Part shown: positions 8,768 to 17,896 of the stretch, one piece after another
How positions within the stretch are numbered: position 1 is the stretch's first letter
Layout: each line of letters starts with the position of its first letter
From: Corynebacterium gerontici
Lineage (GTDB): Bacteria; Actinomycetota; Actinomycetes; Mycobacteriales; Mycobacteriaceae
DNA: 64,000 nt
NCBI RefSeq assembly: GCF_003813985.1
Contig: NZ_CP033897.1
Coordinates: 1,302,001 to 1,366,000, forward strand
Reading direction: 5' to 3'
Program-made: the position numbers and the translations under genes
Notes under the pieces: model-generated
Told to the model about the DNA's origin: nothing
Databases searched by the model: none
Seen by the model: only the letters and a program-made list of their open reading frames with translations

Positions 8768-9994
8768 ATGCATAGAATCGAACGAGTGCAACAACTTTCC
8801 GCTGGTCGATGGTGGCTCATTTGGGCGTTCACTCGGGCGATTATCGTTCTTCGAGCGCTACAACATCCCTGGACGCAGGGTGACCCAAAGTATTACTTCG
8901 CCGAGTTGAGCACCGAGTCTTCCACAGCGCTCCAAGAATACCCTTCGGTTGCAGTGTGGCCGCTGCGTCTGGTCTTTTGGCTGAGTCAATCTAATGAGGC
9001 CGCGTTCATCGTATTGTTCAGCGTTCTGTGCTTGCTTTTCGACGCCACGTTTTTCGCCATCCTCCGCCGCCACCACGCACCAATGCTAGCTTTGGGCTTC
9101 TGGTGCGCGATGGGTGTGTTGATGCCTGAGATGTTGCTCTGGCGATTCGACATCATTCCCGGGGTGCTCGTCGGTCTTGCTGCGCTGTATTTGCACCACC
9201 ACCGAAGCCAGGTGCTACTCGCTACCGCAGCCATGATGAAGCTTTGGCCTTTCGCTTTGGCCCCCGCGATCGCGGGCAGGCTGCATGCGCGAAAGACCTG
9301 GCGCAATGTTGCGGTTTACGGCACGAGCATCGCCATGCTCGGTGGCCTCACCGTCGCCCTGGGCGGCATCGAGAGGCTGCTCAGTCCTCTCAGCTATCAA
9401 GGCGCCCGGGGCGTACAGATCGAGTCACTGGCGGCGACGCCGCTGATGTTTGCGGCAATCATCGCCCCTGACCGCTATTCGGTGAAATACGCGGCGTCGA
9501 AAAGCTTTGAAATCACAGGTCCCGGCGCCGCCGTCATGCAGCATGCTTCGTCACTGCTGATGCTGGGATGCGCGCTGTTAGTGCTGATTTGGCTGGGACG
9601 AGCGCTGCTTCGCGGCCCCTTACCTAGGGAGCTGAATGTGGCATGGATGCTGCTAGTGCTGTTGGTGCTACTAGGTGCCAACAAGGTGTTTTCGCCCCAA
9701 TACCTCTGGTGGTTGGCGCCGCTTCTCGCGGTGGCACTCATGCTGCGCCCTGATGGCCTGCCACGAATGATGACCTGGTTGTGCCTGCTCTGCGCACTTT
9801 GCACTTCCCTGGTATATCCCACGTGGTATCACCAAATTGATCATGTCCCATTTGATGGTTTGCCCGGCGCGATCGCTTTGGTAACACGCAACGTTCTCCT
9901 AGTGATTTTGATGGTGCCAAGTGCCATGTGGGTGCTTCGTGAGCATCGCGCTGCTCTTCCCGCCTACAAGGCCATTGACAAAACGCTGAATTGA
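8768..9994 (+). CDS. GT87-type (DUF2029) membrane glycosyltransferase
   Basis: Polytopic membrane protein of 408 residues with about ten hydrophobic segments. The early 'QGDPKYYFAELS' places an acidic residue in the first extracytoplasmic loop, as in GT-C enzymes that use polyprenyl-phosphate sugars, and 'RFDIIPGVLVGLAALYL' with 'MMKLWPFALAPA' are typical of the DUF2029/GT87 family that includes actinobacterial mannosyl- and arabinosyltransferases. Donor and acceptor cannot be told from sequence. The start is uncertain: ATG at 8768 lacks a Shine-Dalgarno, while a TAGAAT at 8773-8778 sits seven bases before an in-frame GTG at 8786, which would suit a leaderless transcript. The stop overlaps a possible BioQ operator of bioW. 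Confidence 0.75.
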   Translation: MHRIERVQQLSAGRWWLIWAFTRAIIVLRALQHPWTQGDPKYYFAELSTESSTALQEYPSVAVWPLRLVFWLSQSNEAAFIVLFSVLCLLFDATFFAILRRHHAPMLALGFWCAMGVLMPEMLLWRFDIIPGVLVGLAALYLHHHRSQVLLATAAMMKLWPFALAPAIAGRLHARKTWRNVAVYGTSIAMLGGLTVALGGIERLLSPLSYQGARGVQIESLAATPLMFAAIIAPDRYSVKYAASKSFEITGPGAAVMQHASSLLMLGCALLVLIWLGRALLRGPLPRELNVAWMLLVLLVLLGANKVFSPQYLWWLAPLLAVALMLRPDGLPRMMTWLCLLCALCTSLVYPTWYHQIDHVPFDGLPGAIALVTRNVLLVILMVPSAMWVLREHRAALPAYKAIDKTLN

Positions 9995-10016
9995 ACAATG
10001 TTTAGCCTGCTAGACT
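9992..10016 (+). promoter_or_regulatory. Candidate BioQ operator and leaderless promoter of bioWF
   Basis: TGAAC-AAT-GTTTA (9992-10004) is one base off the palindrome TGAAC-N3-GTTCA and close to the TGAAC-N3-GTTAC motif recalled for the TetR-type biotin regulator BioQ of C. glutamicum. Seven bases on lies the -10 box TAGACT (10011-10016), and the bioW GTG begins seven bases after it with no ribosome binding site. A repressor here would cover the -35/-10 region. The operator assignment is inference from motif memory. Confidence 0.5.
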
Positions 10017-10023
10017 ACCTCTA

Positions 10024-10755
10024 GTGAGCTTATACAGTGTAAAGATGCGCGCGAGCCGAAGAAGCCAGCACACCTCCGGCGCGGAGAGCATGTGCGAAGA
10101 TCTCCAACAGGCGCAAGACCTTGCTAGCAGCTTTGTCCAACGTGCCATCACACACCCCCATGGCGAACCTGACGACATTCACGTTCACATCCGCGCAATT
10201 GAAACACCCGTGCTGCGGGTTCCAAGTCTTCGCGTTGAAGAGGTGGCCTGCGCAAACCCACAGCAGGCGCGCACCTGGATGCTAGAGGCACTGAAAGATG
10301 TGCCAGCGGCACAGCAGACCATTGAGTTGCTGTATTCAGTGCGAAGGATGCGTGGCGCAGCCCTCGTAGAGGCCAGCGATGCCCGGCGTTACGAGCCGGA
10401 TGCTCAACGCGGCGTGCGCGCATCCACTTTTGGCGTTGCGGCTTCAAACGCTGGAGTCCCGGATACAGCTCCCCAGAACGATCCGAGCAAGCAATACCAT
10501 TCCGAGGCTTTGGTTTTGGCTTCGAAGGTGGCCTCCTGCCCGCACATCGTTGCAGAACTGTGCATTTCGGATGATCCCGACTACACCACTGGCTACCTCG
10601 CGATGCAGGGAACCTATTACCGCATTCACAACATCAAGGCGAAAGGCAGTGAAGCCGGCGGACGGGTATTCATTTTTCGTGGAAGCCAAGCGGCTCATGC
10701 GCGCGCTGAAGAAATCATCCAATTTCTCGAGCATCAGGCGGTGATCGTGGAATGA
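10024..10755 (+). CDS. bioW: 6-carboxyhexanoate--CoA ligase (pimeloyl-CoA synthetase) BioW
   Basis: Activates pimelate with ATP and CoA to pimeloyl-CoA, the acyl donor for the first biotin ring-forming precursor step. The 243-residue protein has the BioW N-terminal signature 'YSVKMRASR...TSGAE' (residues about 4-22), a central 'QTIELLYSVRRMRGAAL' stretch, and the C-terminal 'PDYTTGYLA', 'GTYYRIHNIKAKGSEAGGR' and 'FIFRG' motifs of the family. The GTG start is favoured because the signature begins immediately after it and a -10 box lies seven bases upstream. bioF overlaps its end by four bases (ATGA), so the two are translationally coupled. Most corynebacteria lack this step, so the gene may have been gained, or kept where relatives lost it. 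Confidence 0.92.
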   Translation: MSLYSVKMRASRRSQHTSGAESMCEDLQQAQDLASSFVQRAITHPHGEPDDIHVHIRAIETPVLRVPSLRVEEVACANPQQARTWMLEALKDVPAAQQTIELLYSVRRMRGAALVEASDARRYEPDAQRGVRASTFGVAASNAGVPDTAPQNDPSKQYHSEALVLASKVASCPHIVAELCISDDPDYTTGYLAMQGTYYRIHNIKAKGSEAGGRVFIFRGSQAAHARAEEIIQFLEHQAVIVE

Positions 10756-11918
10756 CCGAACGGGGTTCATTGGAGCGTTTCGCTCGCACTGCCAATGCAG
10801 CTTGGCGGGATCGAGATTTGGAGCGCCAAGCACGCAGGTTCACCAGCACCGAGGTGCACAGCATTATCGAAGGCCGCAAGCTTTGGCAATTTGCCACCGC
10901 CGATTACGCCGGGCTTGGCATGCACCCGAAAGTAATTGATGCGGCTAAGCAAGCGTTACAAAGCTATGGCACATCCTCCGGTGGATCCAGGCTCACGACC
11001 GGACTCAACCTGCATCTTGAAGCCGAGGCCGCACTCGCGAATTACTTCCAAAGCGAGGCTGCGGTCCTCTTTCCCACTGGCTTCCAAACCAATGTCTCTG
11101 TGCTTCAGGCACTGAGCACGTCGGACATGCACATTATCTCCGATGAACTCAACCACGCATCGATTATTGACGGTGCCCGCATGTCCAAGGCACACACTCT
11201 GGTGATGCCACACGTGGACTATCAGGCTCTTGACAAGATGCTCGACGGCCTCGAAGGCCAAGCCATCGTGGTGTCGGACGCAGTCTTTTCCATGACTGGC
11301 GAGGCCATTGATCTGGCGTCCCTGCGCTCAGTTTGCGCACGCCACGATGCCTGGCTTGTGCTTGACGACGCCCACGGGGTCGCCTCCATCGGCGGAGGCA
11401 AGGGCATCCGTGGCTGTGCAGCGGGTGCCTACTCTAATGAAATCGTGGTGGGCACGGCCAGCAAAGCGCTCGGTGGCATCGGTGGATTCGTGCTGTGCTC
11501 GGAGCCAGTGGCCCATCTACTGCGCAATCGAGCACGCAGCTTCGTGTTTTCCACCGCCAATACGCCAGCAAGTACCGCAGCAATCATCGCTGCCATTGAG
11601 GTATTGGAATCCGATCCACGGCCAATGGCGGCGCTGGAGGCGAATATCCACGCAGCCTACGAGCACTTGCCCATCGCAGCACCGAAAATCCCGACGGCCA
11701 TCGTGCCGATCGTTGTTGGCGAGACACAACTGGCTCTGCAGCTCCATCAGCAACTATTGGAATCAGGATTTTTCATTCCAGCAATCCGCTACCCAACGGT
11801 TCCGGAGGACAAGGCCATGCTTCGCATGACGCTCAGCGCGCGGCATCCCCGTGACGTTGTGATTTCGGCTTGCCAGACAATCTCCAAGCTCTTGAATTCC
11901 TATCCCAGGCGCCCCTAA
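10752..11918 (+). CDS. bioF: 8-amino-7-oxononanoate synthase BioF
   Basis: PLP enzyme that condenses pimeloyl-CoA with L-alanine to 8-amino-7-oxononanoate, releasing CO2 and CoA. The 388 residues fit the alpha-oxoamine synthase fold: glycine-rich 'GTSSGGSRLTTG' (about 73-84), 'LNHAS', the 'LDDAHGV' motif with Asp205 and His208, and the PLP lysine Lys238 in 'GTASKALGG'. It overlaps bioW by ATGA and converges tail to tail with the LemA-like gene, sharing four bases. No bioA, bioD or bioB lies in the window; they would be needed elsewhere to reach biotin. Confidence 0.93.
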   Translation: MTERGSLERFARTANAAWRDRDLERQARRFTSTEVHSIIEGRKLWQFATADYAGLGMHPKVIDAAKQALQSYGTSSGGSRLTTGLNLHLEAEAALANYFQSEAAVLFPTGFQTNVSVLQALSTSDMHIISDELNHASIIDGARMSKAHTLVMPHVDYQALDKMLDGLEGQAIVVSDAVFSMTGEAIDLASLRSVCARHDAWLVLDDAHGVASIGGGKGIRGCAAGAYSNEIVVGTASKALGGIGGFVLCSEPVAHLLRNRARSFVFSTANTPASTAAIIAAIEVLESDPRPMAALEANIHAAYEHLPIAAPKIPTAIVPIVVGETQLALQLHQQLLESGFFIPAIRYPTVPEDKAMLRMTLSARHPRDVVISACQTISKLLNSYPRRP

Positions 11919-12370
11919 AGCTCGCTATATTCGAAGAACTCGGGCAAGGCTGCGGCGCCGCCCAGACGCGTCAAGCGAATCAGGGGGCGCATACGAAGCG
12001 CCCGTGTATCTGCCACCGCGTCGTTATAGAAACGGTGCGCTAGTTGGAGTCGCACCTGGGCATCTGCCAGGGGAAGCGGCACATCGGATCCCAACTCTGC
12101 AATGCCAGCAGAGATTGCGCGCTCTTTCTCGATGCGCTGAGCAAAGGTGGCATACACCAGCGGCACGGCTTGGGCTTCGCTCGCGGCGCGTGTGAGATCC
12201 GGAAGCATGACCGCGGCAATGGCTGCACGCCGATCCAGAGCGCTTTGCAGTGAAGCCAAGGCAGCATCAGTGCGAATGTGCAAACGGTGGAGGCGCTGCG
12301 CAGTGAAGTATGCCCAAAGCACCGCAGCGCTGATCGCGACGGTCAATAGGACAACTAGTGCAGTGTGCAT
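11915..12370 (-). CDS. Small LemA-like membrane protein
   Basis: 151-residue protein with one N-terminal membrane helix (about 4-24) followed by a helical domain. The 'IRTDAALASLQSALDRR' stretch, 'FYNDAVADTRALR' and the ending 'AALPEFFEY' resemble the LemA fold, in which a single-span protein presents a helical bundle; the match is by eye. In mycobacteria a membrane protein gene (Rv2609c) follows pimA, and its N-terminal region may correspond, but no Nudix domain is present here. It lies six bases after pimA and is the last gene of the phosphatidylinositol-mannoside operon. Function unknown. Confidence 0.7.
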   Translation of the reverse strand: MHTALVVLLTVAISAAVLWAYFTAQRLHRLHIRTDAALASLQSALDRRAAIAAVMLPDLTRAASEAQAVPLVYATFAQRIEKERAISAGIAELGSDVPLPLADAQVRLQLAHRFYNDAVADTRALRMRPLIRLTRLGGAAALPEFFEYSEL

Positions 12371-12376
12371 GCCGCT

Positions 12377-13474
12377 TTAGGCCTCCACTTTTGTTCCGTC
12401 GGCAACAGTTTCGTAGACACGTAGCACCGCGTCGGCAACGCTGTCCCAGTCGTAAAGCTCCGCCCGTTCCTGGCCACGGCTGGCCAATTCCTTGCGCTGC
12501 TTCGGACGATCGATTAGATGTTGCAGCACCGCGCGAAGCCCGTCCGGATCACCCGTGGGAAATAATGCTCCTGCGGGGTGTTCAGCTTCCGCGTCGCAGA
12601 CAGCGGCAAACGCCTCAAGGTCACTCGCGACGACAGCAGCTCCCGCAGCCATCGCTTCAACGAGCACGATGCCAAAGCTTTCGCCTCCCAAGTTCGGCGC
12701 CACGTAAATGTCAGCACGTCCAAGTATCTCGGCCTTCTCCTCATCGCTTACCCTGCCCAAGTAATCGACCATGGGGTGCTTACGTGGGGTGCCCGCACCG
12801 ATCACGCTGACGTGCACATCGCGGTCGATGCCATCGAGGGCTTTGAGCAGCACCGCCAATCCTTTACGGGATTCGTCGATACGCCCAAGGAAGACGATCT
12901 CTATTGGCCTGTCACCTGTATTACTACTCCGATCGCTACTGTGCTGCGCAAAGGTGTGGGTAGCCACGCCGTTAGGGATCAACACCGGATCACCACCGAG
13001 CATCTCTACCTGCCAGCGCCGGGCCATCTCCGACACCGCGATGCCGCCGCGGATTTTCTCCAATGGGCCTTTGAGCACCGGCAAAAGCAGTTTCAGCAAC
13101 CGAGACTTTGTTGTGGAAGCGTGATAGGTGGCAACGATAGGACCGCGCGCCATGCGCAGCGCCGCCATGGAGAAGCTGGGGGAATTCGGTTCGTGAATAT
13201 GCAATACATCAAAGTCACCGTCGCGGATGAACTGCTTGGTGCGACGCAACAGAGACGGGCCGACCGCAATCCTTGCAACACTGCCGTTATAGGGAACTGG
13301 AATACTGCGGCCACCCTTGCACACGAATGCGGGAACATCGGTGTTCGGGGAGCAAGGACCTAGAACCCGTACCGTGTGACCGCGGCGAATGAGTTCCTCC
13401 GCAAGATCAATGATGTGTGCTTGGACTCCGCCCGGTTCATCGAAAGAGTAGGGACACACTATGCCGATCTTCAT
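12377..13474 (-). CDS. pimA: Phosphatidyl-myo-inositol alpha-mannosyltransferase PimA
   Basis: GT4 retaining glycosyltransferase at the inner face of the membrane; adds the first mannose from GDP-mannose to phosphatidylinositol. The 365 residues start 'MKIGIVCPYSFDEPGGVQAH', the PimA signature with the Gly-rich loop, continue with 'DVLHIHEPNSPSFSM' and have the C-terminal donor-binding 'FLGRIDESRKGL' and 'ESFGIVLVEAMAAG' (E-x7-E) motif. Start: ATG at 13474; an adjacent GTG three bases earlier is equally possible, with AGGGG upstream. It follows patA in the thrS-HIT-pgsA-patA-pimA operon, as in mycobacteria. Confidence 0.95.
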   Translation of the reverse strand: MKIGIVCPYSFDEPGGVQAHIIDLAEELIRRGHTVRVLGPCSPNTDVPAFVCKGGRSIPVPYNGSVARIAVGPSLLRRTKQFIRDGDFDVLHIHEPNSPSFSMAALRMARGPIVATYHASTTKSRLLKLLLPVLKGPLEKIRGGIAVSEMARRWQVEMLGGDPVLIPNGVATHTFAQHSSDRSSNTGDRPIEIVFLGRIDESRKGLAVLLKALDGIDRDVHVSVIGAGTPRKHPMVDYLGRVSDEEKAEILGRADIYVAPNLGGESFGIVLVEAMAAGAAVVASDLEAFAAVCDAEAEHPAGALFPTGDPDGLRAVLQHLIDRPKQRKELASRGQERAELYDWDSVADAVLRVYETVADGTKVEA

Positions 13475-13560
13475 CACATTTCGCCCCTGTTCCTCGTTCG
13501 ACTACCACCAATGCGTTAGGCTCACGCCAATAACGGCAGTGTAGCCCACTTGCATCACCG

Positions 13561-14448
13561 CTATTCCTTTAAGCCTTCAAGGTAGCGCTGCATATCAAGG
13601 TCACTCAGCCACAGCGGCTGCAGCATGTGCCAATCCGCGGGGTGGCGGGCAATGCCTTCGGCTAACGCATCGGCTACGTGTTGAACCGTCGTGCGCAGGT
13701 CGCTGACGGAGATCGCCTCACCCACCTCGATACCCCAGCCATCGGAAGTAAAAGAGAGATGCACCGGATGTAATGCAGCACCGGTTTCGATGGCAAGTTT
13801 GGCCGGCCCAGCAGGCATCCGGGTAGTTTCACCGAAGAATTGCACTTCCACGCCACTTCGTGTGAGGTCACGTTCGCCCAATAGGCACACGATTCCCCCC
13901 TCATTCAATGTGGCTTTGAGCCGTCCGAAAGGCTTATCCGCCCCAGTCAAGGGCAACACTTTGAATCCGAGCCCCTCACGATAATCCACGAAGGCTTCAT
14001 ACAGCACCTCCGGCTTGAGGCGTTCAGCCACAGTACTGAACGTGCCTTTGAGGTGCACTAGCAGCACCCCGGCCATGTCCCAGTTGCCGCTATGGGTGGT
14101 TACCAACACCACGCCTTTGCCCTTGTCCAGCGAAGCTTCAAGGCGTTCTAGCCCACGCGCGCTACTTTCGAGCTTGGCGTGGAGTGCTGGGTCTGAAGCC
14201 AAGGCGGGCAGTTGGAAAGCTTCGCGCCAGTAGCGTGCATAAGAGCGAGCGGCTTTTCGGATCAACGCATCATTCACCTCGGTAACTCGGGCGAGGTTCT
14301 TGCGCAGTTGTGGCAACCCCCTCCCCCGGCGCGACCAGCAATCCGCTGCAAGATTGAAACAGGCATCTGCAAGCCTGGGTGGCATGCGCCGCACTAGCTT
14401 CCATCCACCCAGATATGCTCGCGCCACCAATTGCTGGCGGACACTCAT
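13561..14448 (-). CDS. patA: Phosphatidylinositol mannoside acyltransferase PatA
   Basis: Membrane-associated acyltransferase that transfers palmitate from acyl-CoA to the mannose made by PimA. The 295-residue product belongs to the lysophospholipid/lipid A acyltransferase family with the catalytic HX4D motif in 'VTTHSGNWDMAGVLL' and a downstream 'LLGERDLTRSGVEVQFFGE' substrate-binding region. The start is the ATG of an ATGA overlap with the pgsA stop, giving tight coupling. Neighbours pgsA and pimA supply its substrate pathway. Confidence 0.92.
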   Translation of the reverse strand: MSVRQQLVARAYLGGWKLVRRMPPRLADACFNLAADCWSRRGRGLPQLRKNLARVTEVNDALIRKAARSYARYWREAFQLPALASDPALHAKLESSARGLERLEASLDKGKGVVLVTTHSGNWDMAGVLLVHLKGTFSTVAERLKPEVLYEAFVDYREGLGFKVLPLTGADKPFGRLKATLNEGGIVCLLGERDLTRSGVEVQFFGETTRMPAGPAKLAIETGAALHPVHLSFTSDGWGIEVGEAISVSDLRTTVQHVADALAEGIARHPADWHMLQPLWLSDLDMQRYLEGLKE

Positions 14449-15092
14449 GGGTGCTCCTTCGCGCCCATGGGCGCGGCGATGATGTCCTTGGCGTGGCGAG
14501 AGTGCTTCACCATATGGAGCCGCTGCCACACCGTGAAGACGCTGCCAGCCAGCAACAACCAGATTGCTGCGTCCACGGCATAGGGAACACCGAGGCCTTG
14601 CAAACCTATGCCGACAAGCCCGATGATCAGGCGTTCCGGACGCTCCACCAGACCGCCGTTGACCTTGAAGCCCGACGCTTCGGCACGAGCTTTGATATAC
14701 GAAATCACCTGTGAACACACCAGCACCACCATGGACGCAGCGACCAGCGTCTGCGAGGCGTCATAGGAGTAGATCAGCCACCAGGTAATCGCGGCAAAAA
14801 GTGCGCCGTCGGTGAGCCTGTCGCAGGTAGCGTCGAGGGTGGCCCCGTATTTGGTGCCGCCGCCGCGCAAACGCGCCATTGTCCCATCAACCATGTCAAA
14901 TGCCGCGAAGATGCCCGACCACACAGCGGCGGCGAACAAATGCCCCGTGGGGATAAGCACTACGGCAATACCGATGGTGATGGCGGCCCCCAGGGTGGTC
15001 ACGGCATTTGGCGAGATACCGGCCTTAGCGAAGAGTTTTGCCACGGGCTCCACGATCACGGCGGCAGGCTTTCGCCCCTTAACACTGAGCAT
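14445..15092 (-). CDS. pgsA: Phosphatidylinositol (phosphate) synthase, CDP-alcohol phosphatidyltransferase
   Basis: Integral membrane enzyme that joins CDP-diacylglycerol and inositol 1-phosphate, giving phosphatidylinositol phosphate in actinobacteria. The 215 residues show six hydrophobic segments and the complete CDP-OH-P motif D-G-x2-A-R-x8-G-x3-D-x3-D in 'DMVDGTMARLRGGG' plus 'YGATLDATCDRLTD'. The ATG used overlaps the end of the HIT gene by 14 bases; the ORF extends further upstream but the family N-terminus 'MLSVKGRKPAA' fits this start. The stop overlaps the patA start. Confidence 0.94.
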   Translation of the reverse strand: MLSVKGRKPAAVIVEPVAKLFAKAGISPNAVTTLGAAITIGIAVVLIPTGHLFAAAVWSGIFAAFDMVDGTMARLRGGGTKYGATLDATCDRLTDGALFAAITWWLIYSYDASQTLVAASMVVLVCSQVISYIKARAEASGFKVNGGLVERPERLIIGLVGIGLQGLGVPYAVDAAIWLLLAGSVFTVWQRLHMVKHSRHAKDIIAAPMGAKEHP

Positions 15093-15648
15093 GAGCTTCT
15101 CCTGGAAGTTCTGGCATCTCATTCCACGTGGCAGCAAGCAGGTCCCGGGTGTCGCGCAGCAATTGTGGCAGCACCTTGGTGCCGTCGATGATCGTCATGA
15201 AGTTCGAATCGCCGCTCCACCGAGGCACGATGTGCATGTGCAGGTGTTCGGCAACCGAGCCCCCAGAAGCCTTGCCTAGATTGAAACCAACGTTGATGGC
15301 ATCTGGGCTGGATGCCCGTTTGAGCACTTTAATGGCTGCCTGAGCAAAGGCGAAGAGTTCCTGCGATTCCTCCGCGCTGAGATCCTCAAGGTTCGGCTCC
15401 TGGCGATACGGCACCACCATCATGTGGCCAGCGTTATAAGGAAATAAATTCAACACGCAGTACACCAATGCCCCTCGGGCGACGATGAGCCCGGTGGCGT
15501 CGTCAAGCTTGGGAATTTCAAGGAATGGATTGGTCTTGGCCTTGGGATTTTCGCGGCCGTCCTGGCGAATGTAGCCCATGCGGTACGGTGCCCAAAGCCG
15601 CTCGAGTCTGTCGGGAATGCCTACTCCCTGGTCCCGATACTCATCCAT
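15079..15648 (-). CDS. HIT-family hydrolase/phosphorylase (AP4A phosphorylase-like)
   Basis: Cytoplasmic nucleotide-binding protein of 189 residues. The HIT signature 'EHLHMHIVPRW' (H-x-H-x-H) lies near residue 145, preceded by 'NAGHMMVVPYRQ'. The M. tuberculosis homologue at this locus (Rv2613c) is a diadenosine tetraphosphate phosphorylase, and the same role is plausible. The ATG at 15648 has GGAAGG about seven bases upstream; a TTG further upstream next to the thrS stop would add 13 residues. Fixed position between thrS and pgsA in corynebacteria and mycobacteria. Confidence 0.9.
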   Translation of the reverse strand: MDEYRDQGVGIPDRLERLWAPYRMGYIRQDGRENPKAKTNPFLEIPKLDDATGLIVARGALVYCVLNLFPYNAGHMMVVPYRQEPNLEDLSAEESQELFAFAQAAIKVLKRASSPDAINVGFNLGKASGGSVAEHLHMHIVPRWSGDSNFMTIIDGTKVLPQLLRDTRDLLAATWNEMPELPGEAHAQC

Positions 15649-15689
15649 TGCTGTGCCTTCCTGCTTGTCGACGTCCCTCTGGCTCAACC

Positions 15690-17759
15690 CTAGCGCTGCA
15701 ACGCTGCCTCGACGCTATCTTTTGAGGGGGCATCGTTGTTGCGTTTCGCGATCCACGAGGTGATTAGCTGCACCGCTTGATCAACTGGTACCCCATTGAC
15801 CTGCGATCCATCGAGGAATCGGAAACTTACAGCGTCAGCTTCAACGTCGCGGGCTCCGGCCAACAACATAAACGGCACCTTGCCCGTGGTGTGATTGCGA
15901 ATCTTCTTTTGCATGCGATCGTCCGAGGTATCCACGGTGGCGCGCACGCCTTGAGCACGCAACTGCTGCGTCACCTTCTCCAAATGATCACTGAAGGAAT
16001 CAGCCACAGGAATGCCCATTACTTGCTGTGGCGCCAACCATGCCGGGAATGCACCAGCGTAGTGCTCAAGCAGCACACCGAAGAAACGCTCGATGGAACC
16101 AAATAGTGCGCGGTGAACCATGATGGGTCGCTGCTTCGTTCCATCAGGGGCGGTGTACTCGAGGTTGAATCGCTCCGGCAGGTTGAAGTCGAGCTGCACC
16201 GTGGACATCTGCCAGGTACGACCGATGGCATCGCGCGCCTGCACGGAAATCTTTGGCCCATAGAACGCCGCACCGCCGGGATCCGGCACCAGATCCAATC
16301 CGGAAGCGTCGGCAACGCGCTGCAGGATCGCGGTTGAGCGTTCCCAAATCTCGTCGGATCCCACAAACTTCTTCTCGTCCTTGGTGGAAAGTTCGAGGTA
16401 GAAATCGTCCAGACCATAGTCGCGCAGCAGCGAAATGATGAACTCAAGCACAGTGGTGAGCTCTTGCTCAAGCTGATCCTCGGTGCAGTAAATGTGCGCA
16501 TCGTCTTGAGTGAAGCCGCGTGCACGGGTCAACCCGTGGATTACGCCTGACTTTTCATAGCGATACACGGTGCCGAATTCGAATAGACGCAACGGAAGTT
16601 CGCGGTAGGAACGCCCGCGTGAAGCAAAGATCAAGTTGTGCATCGGGCAGTTCATCGGCTTGGCGTAATAATCCTGCGGTTGCTTGATTACGTTGCCGTT
16701 TTCGTCATATTCGCCATCCAACTGCATGGGTGGGAACATGCCATCGGCGTAGAAATCCAAGTGTCCAGACTTCGAAAACAGCTCGCCCTTGGTGATGTGT
16801 GGCGTATTGACGAAGGAATAGCCTTCGGCAATGTGTCGGCGGCGGGAGTGCTCTTCCATCTCCAGGCGCACAATGGCACCGTTGGGGTGGAACACCGGAA
16901 AACCGGAGCCAATTTCATCGGGGAAGCTGAACAGGTCAAGCTCCGCGCCGAGTCGTCGGTGATCGCGCTTTTCTGCCTCTTCAATCATGGTTTGATACTG
17001 CTCAAGCGCTTCTTTGGACTCCCAAGCAGTGCCGTAGATGCGCTGAAGACCGGCCAGCGACTGATCGCCGCGCCAATAGGCGGCCGATGAGCGTGTGAGC
17101 GCGAATGCAGGGATGTACTTGGTGGTTGGCACATGTGGCCCACGGCAGAGGTCGTACCACTCCACTTCGCCGGTGCGCGGGTTGAGGTTGTAATAGCCCG
17201 TGAGCTCTCCGGCGCCAACTTCGGTGGCTTCGTCAGAATCGGGATCGACGTTGCCCTTATCCTGGATCAGTTCCAGCTTGTAAGGCTCGTCGGCGAGTGC
17301 CTCCGCTGCCGCCTCCTGGCTGTCATATACCCGGCGCTCGAATTTCTGGCCCTGCTTAATGATCTTTTTCATTCGCTTTTCCAGGCGATGAAGATCCTCA
17401 GGCGTGAAGGGTTCCGCTACATCGAAATCGTAGTAGAAGCCGTTTTCGATGGCTGGCCCGATGCCGAGTTTGGTACCGGGAAATTCAGCTTGCACTGCTT
17501 GCGCCAACACGTGGGTGCAGGAGTGTCGGATGACCGCACGGCCTTGCTCGGTGTTGGCGGGGATGGGCAGCACCGAGGTATCGGCGTCTGGGGTGAATGC
17601 GAGATCGCGAAGTGTTCCGTCGGTTTCCTGAACACAAACGATGGCCTCTGGGCCTTTGTTGGGTAGATCCAATTCCCGCATGGCGGCACCCGCGGAGGTG
17701 CCTGCCGGCACTGAGAAAGGCTGGTGGTGATTGACCGCGGGCTCAATGAGGTGTGCCAT
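15690..17759 (-). CDS. thrS: Threonyl-tRNA synthetase
   Basis: Class II synthetase charging tRNA-Thr. The 689 residues include the N-terminal TGS-like region, the editing domain with '[13 protein letters not shown]' (zinc/editing H-x3-H), the catalytic core with motif 2 '[13 protein letters not shown]' and the zinc-binding Cys in 'MNCPMHNL', motif 3 '[12 protein letters not shown]', and the C-terminal anticodon-binding domain. It leads the operon that continues through the HIT gene and the phosphatidylinositol genes. The 137-base region upstream (17760-17896) shows no T-box. Confidence 0.97.
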   Translation of the reverse strand: MAHLIEPAVNHHQPFSVPAGTSAGAAMRELDLPNKGPEAIVCVQETDGTLRDLAFTPDADTSVLPIPANTEQGRAVIRHSCTHVLAQAVQAEFPGTKLGIGPAIENGFYYDFDVAEPFTPEDLHRLEKRMKKIIKQGQKFERRVYDSQEAAAEALADEPYKLELIQDKGNVDPDSDEATEVGAGELTGYYNLNPRTGEVEWYDLCRGPHVPTTKYIPAFALTRSSAAYWRGDQSLAGLQRIYGTAWESKEALEQYQTMIEEAEKRDHRRLGAELDLFSFPDEIGSGFPVFHPNGAIVRLEMEEHSRRRHIAEGYSFVNTPHITKGELFSKSGHLDFYADGMFPPMQLDGEYDENGNVIKQPQDYYAKPMNCPMHNLIFASRGRSYRELPLRLFEFGTVYRYEKSGVIHGLTRARGFTQDDAHIYCTEDQLEQELTTVLEFIISLLRDYGLDDFYLELSTKDEKKFVGSDEIWERSTAILQRVADASGLDLVPDPGGAAFYGPKISVQARDAIGRTWQMSTVQLDFNLPERFNLEYTAPDGTKQRPIMVHRALFGSIERFFGVLLEHYAGAFPAWLAPQQVMGIPVADSFSDHLEKVTQQLRAQGVRATVDTSDDRMQKKIRNHTTGKVPFMLLAGARDVEADAVSFRFLDGSQVNGVPVDQAVQLITSWIAKRNNDAPSKDSVEAALQR

Positions 17760-17896
17760 AGAAGGCTGCGCTCCTTTACTTGCGCTTGCATCGCTGCGTC
17801 ATACCTGGACGCGGCGTTGGACAAAGAAGCACGCTGGTGAAGGTTGAGGTGTGCTCACAGCCACCGACGTGTTATGAGCATCTTAGCGTTCGCCCA

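Noticed and set aside
17760..17896. T-box or other riboswitch upstream of thrS
   Set aside because: No T-box sequence, specifier loop or antiterminator could be found in 137 bases.
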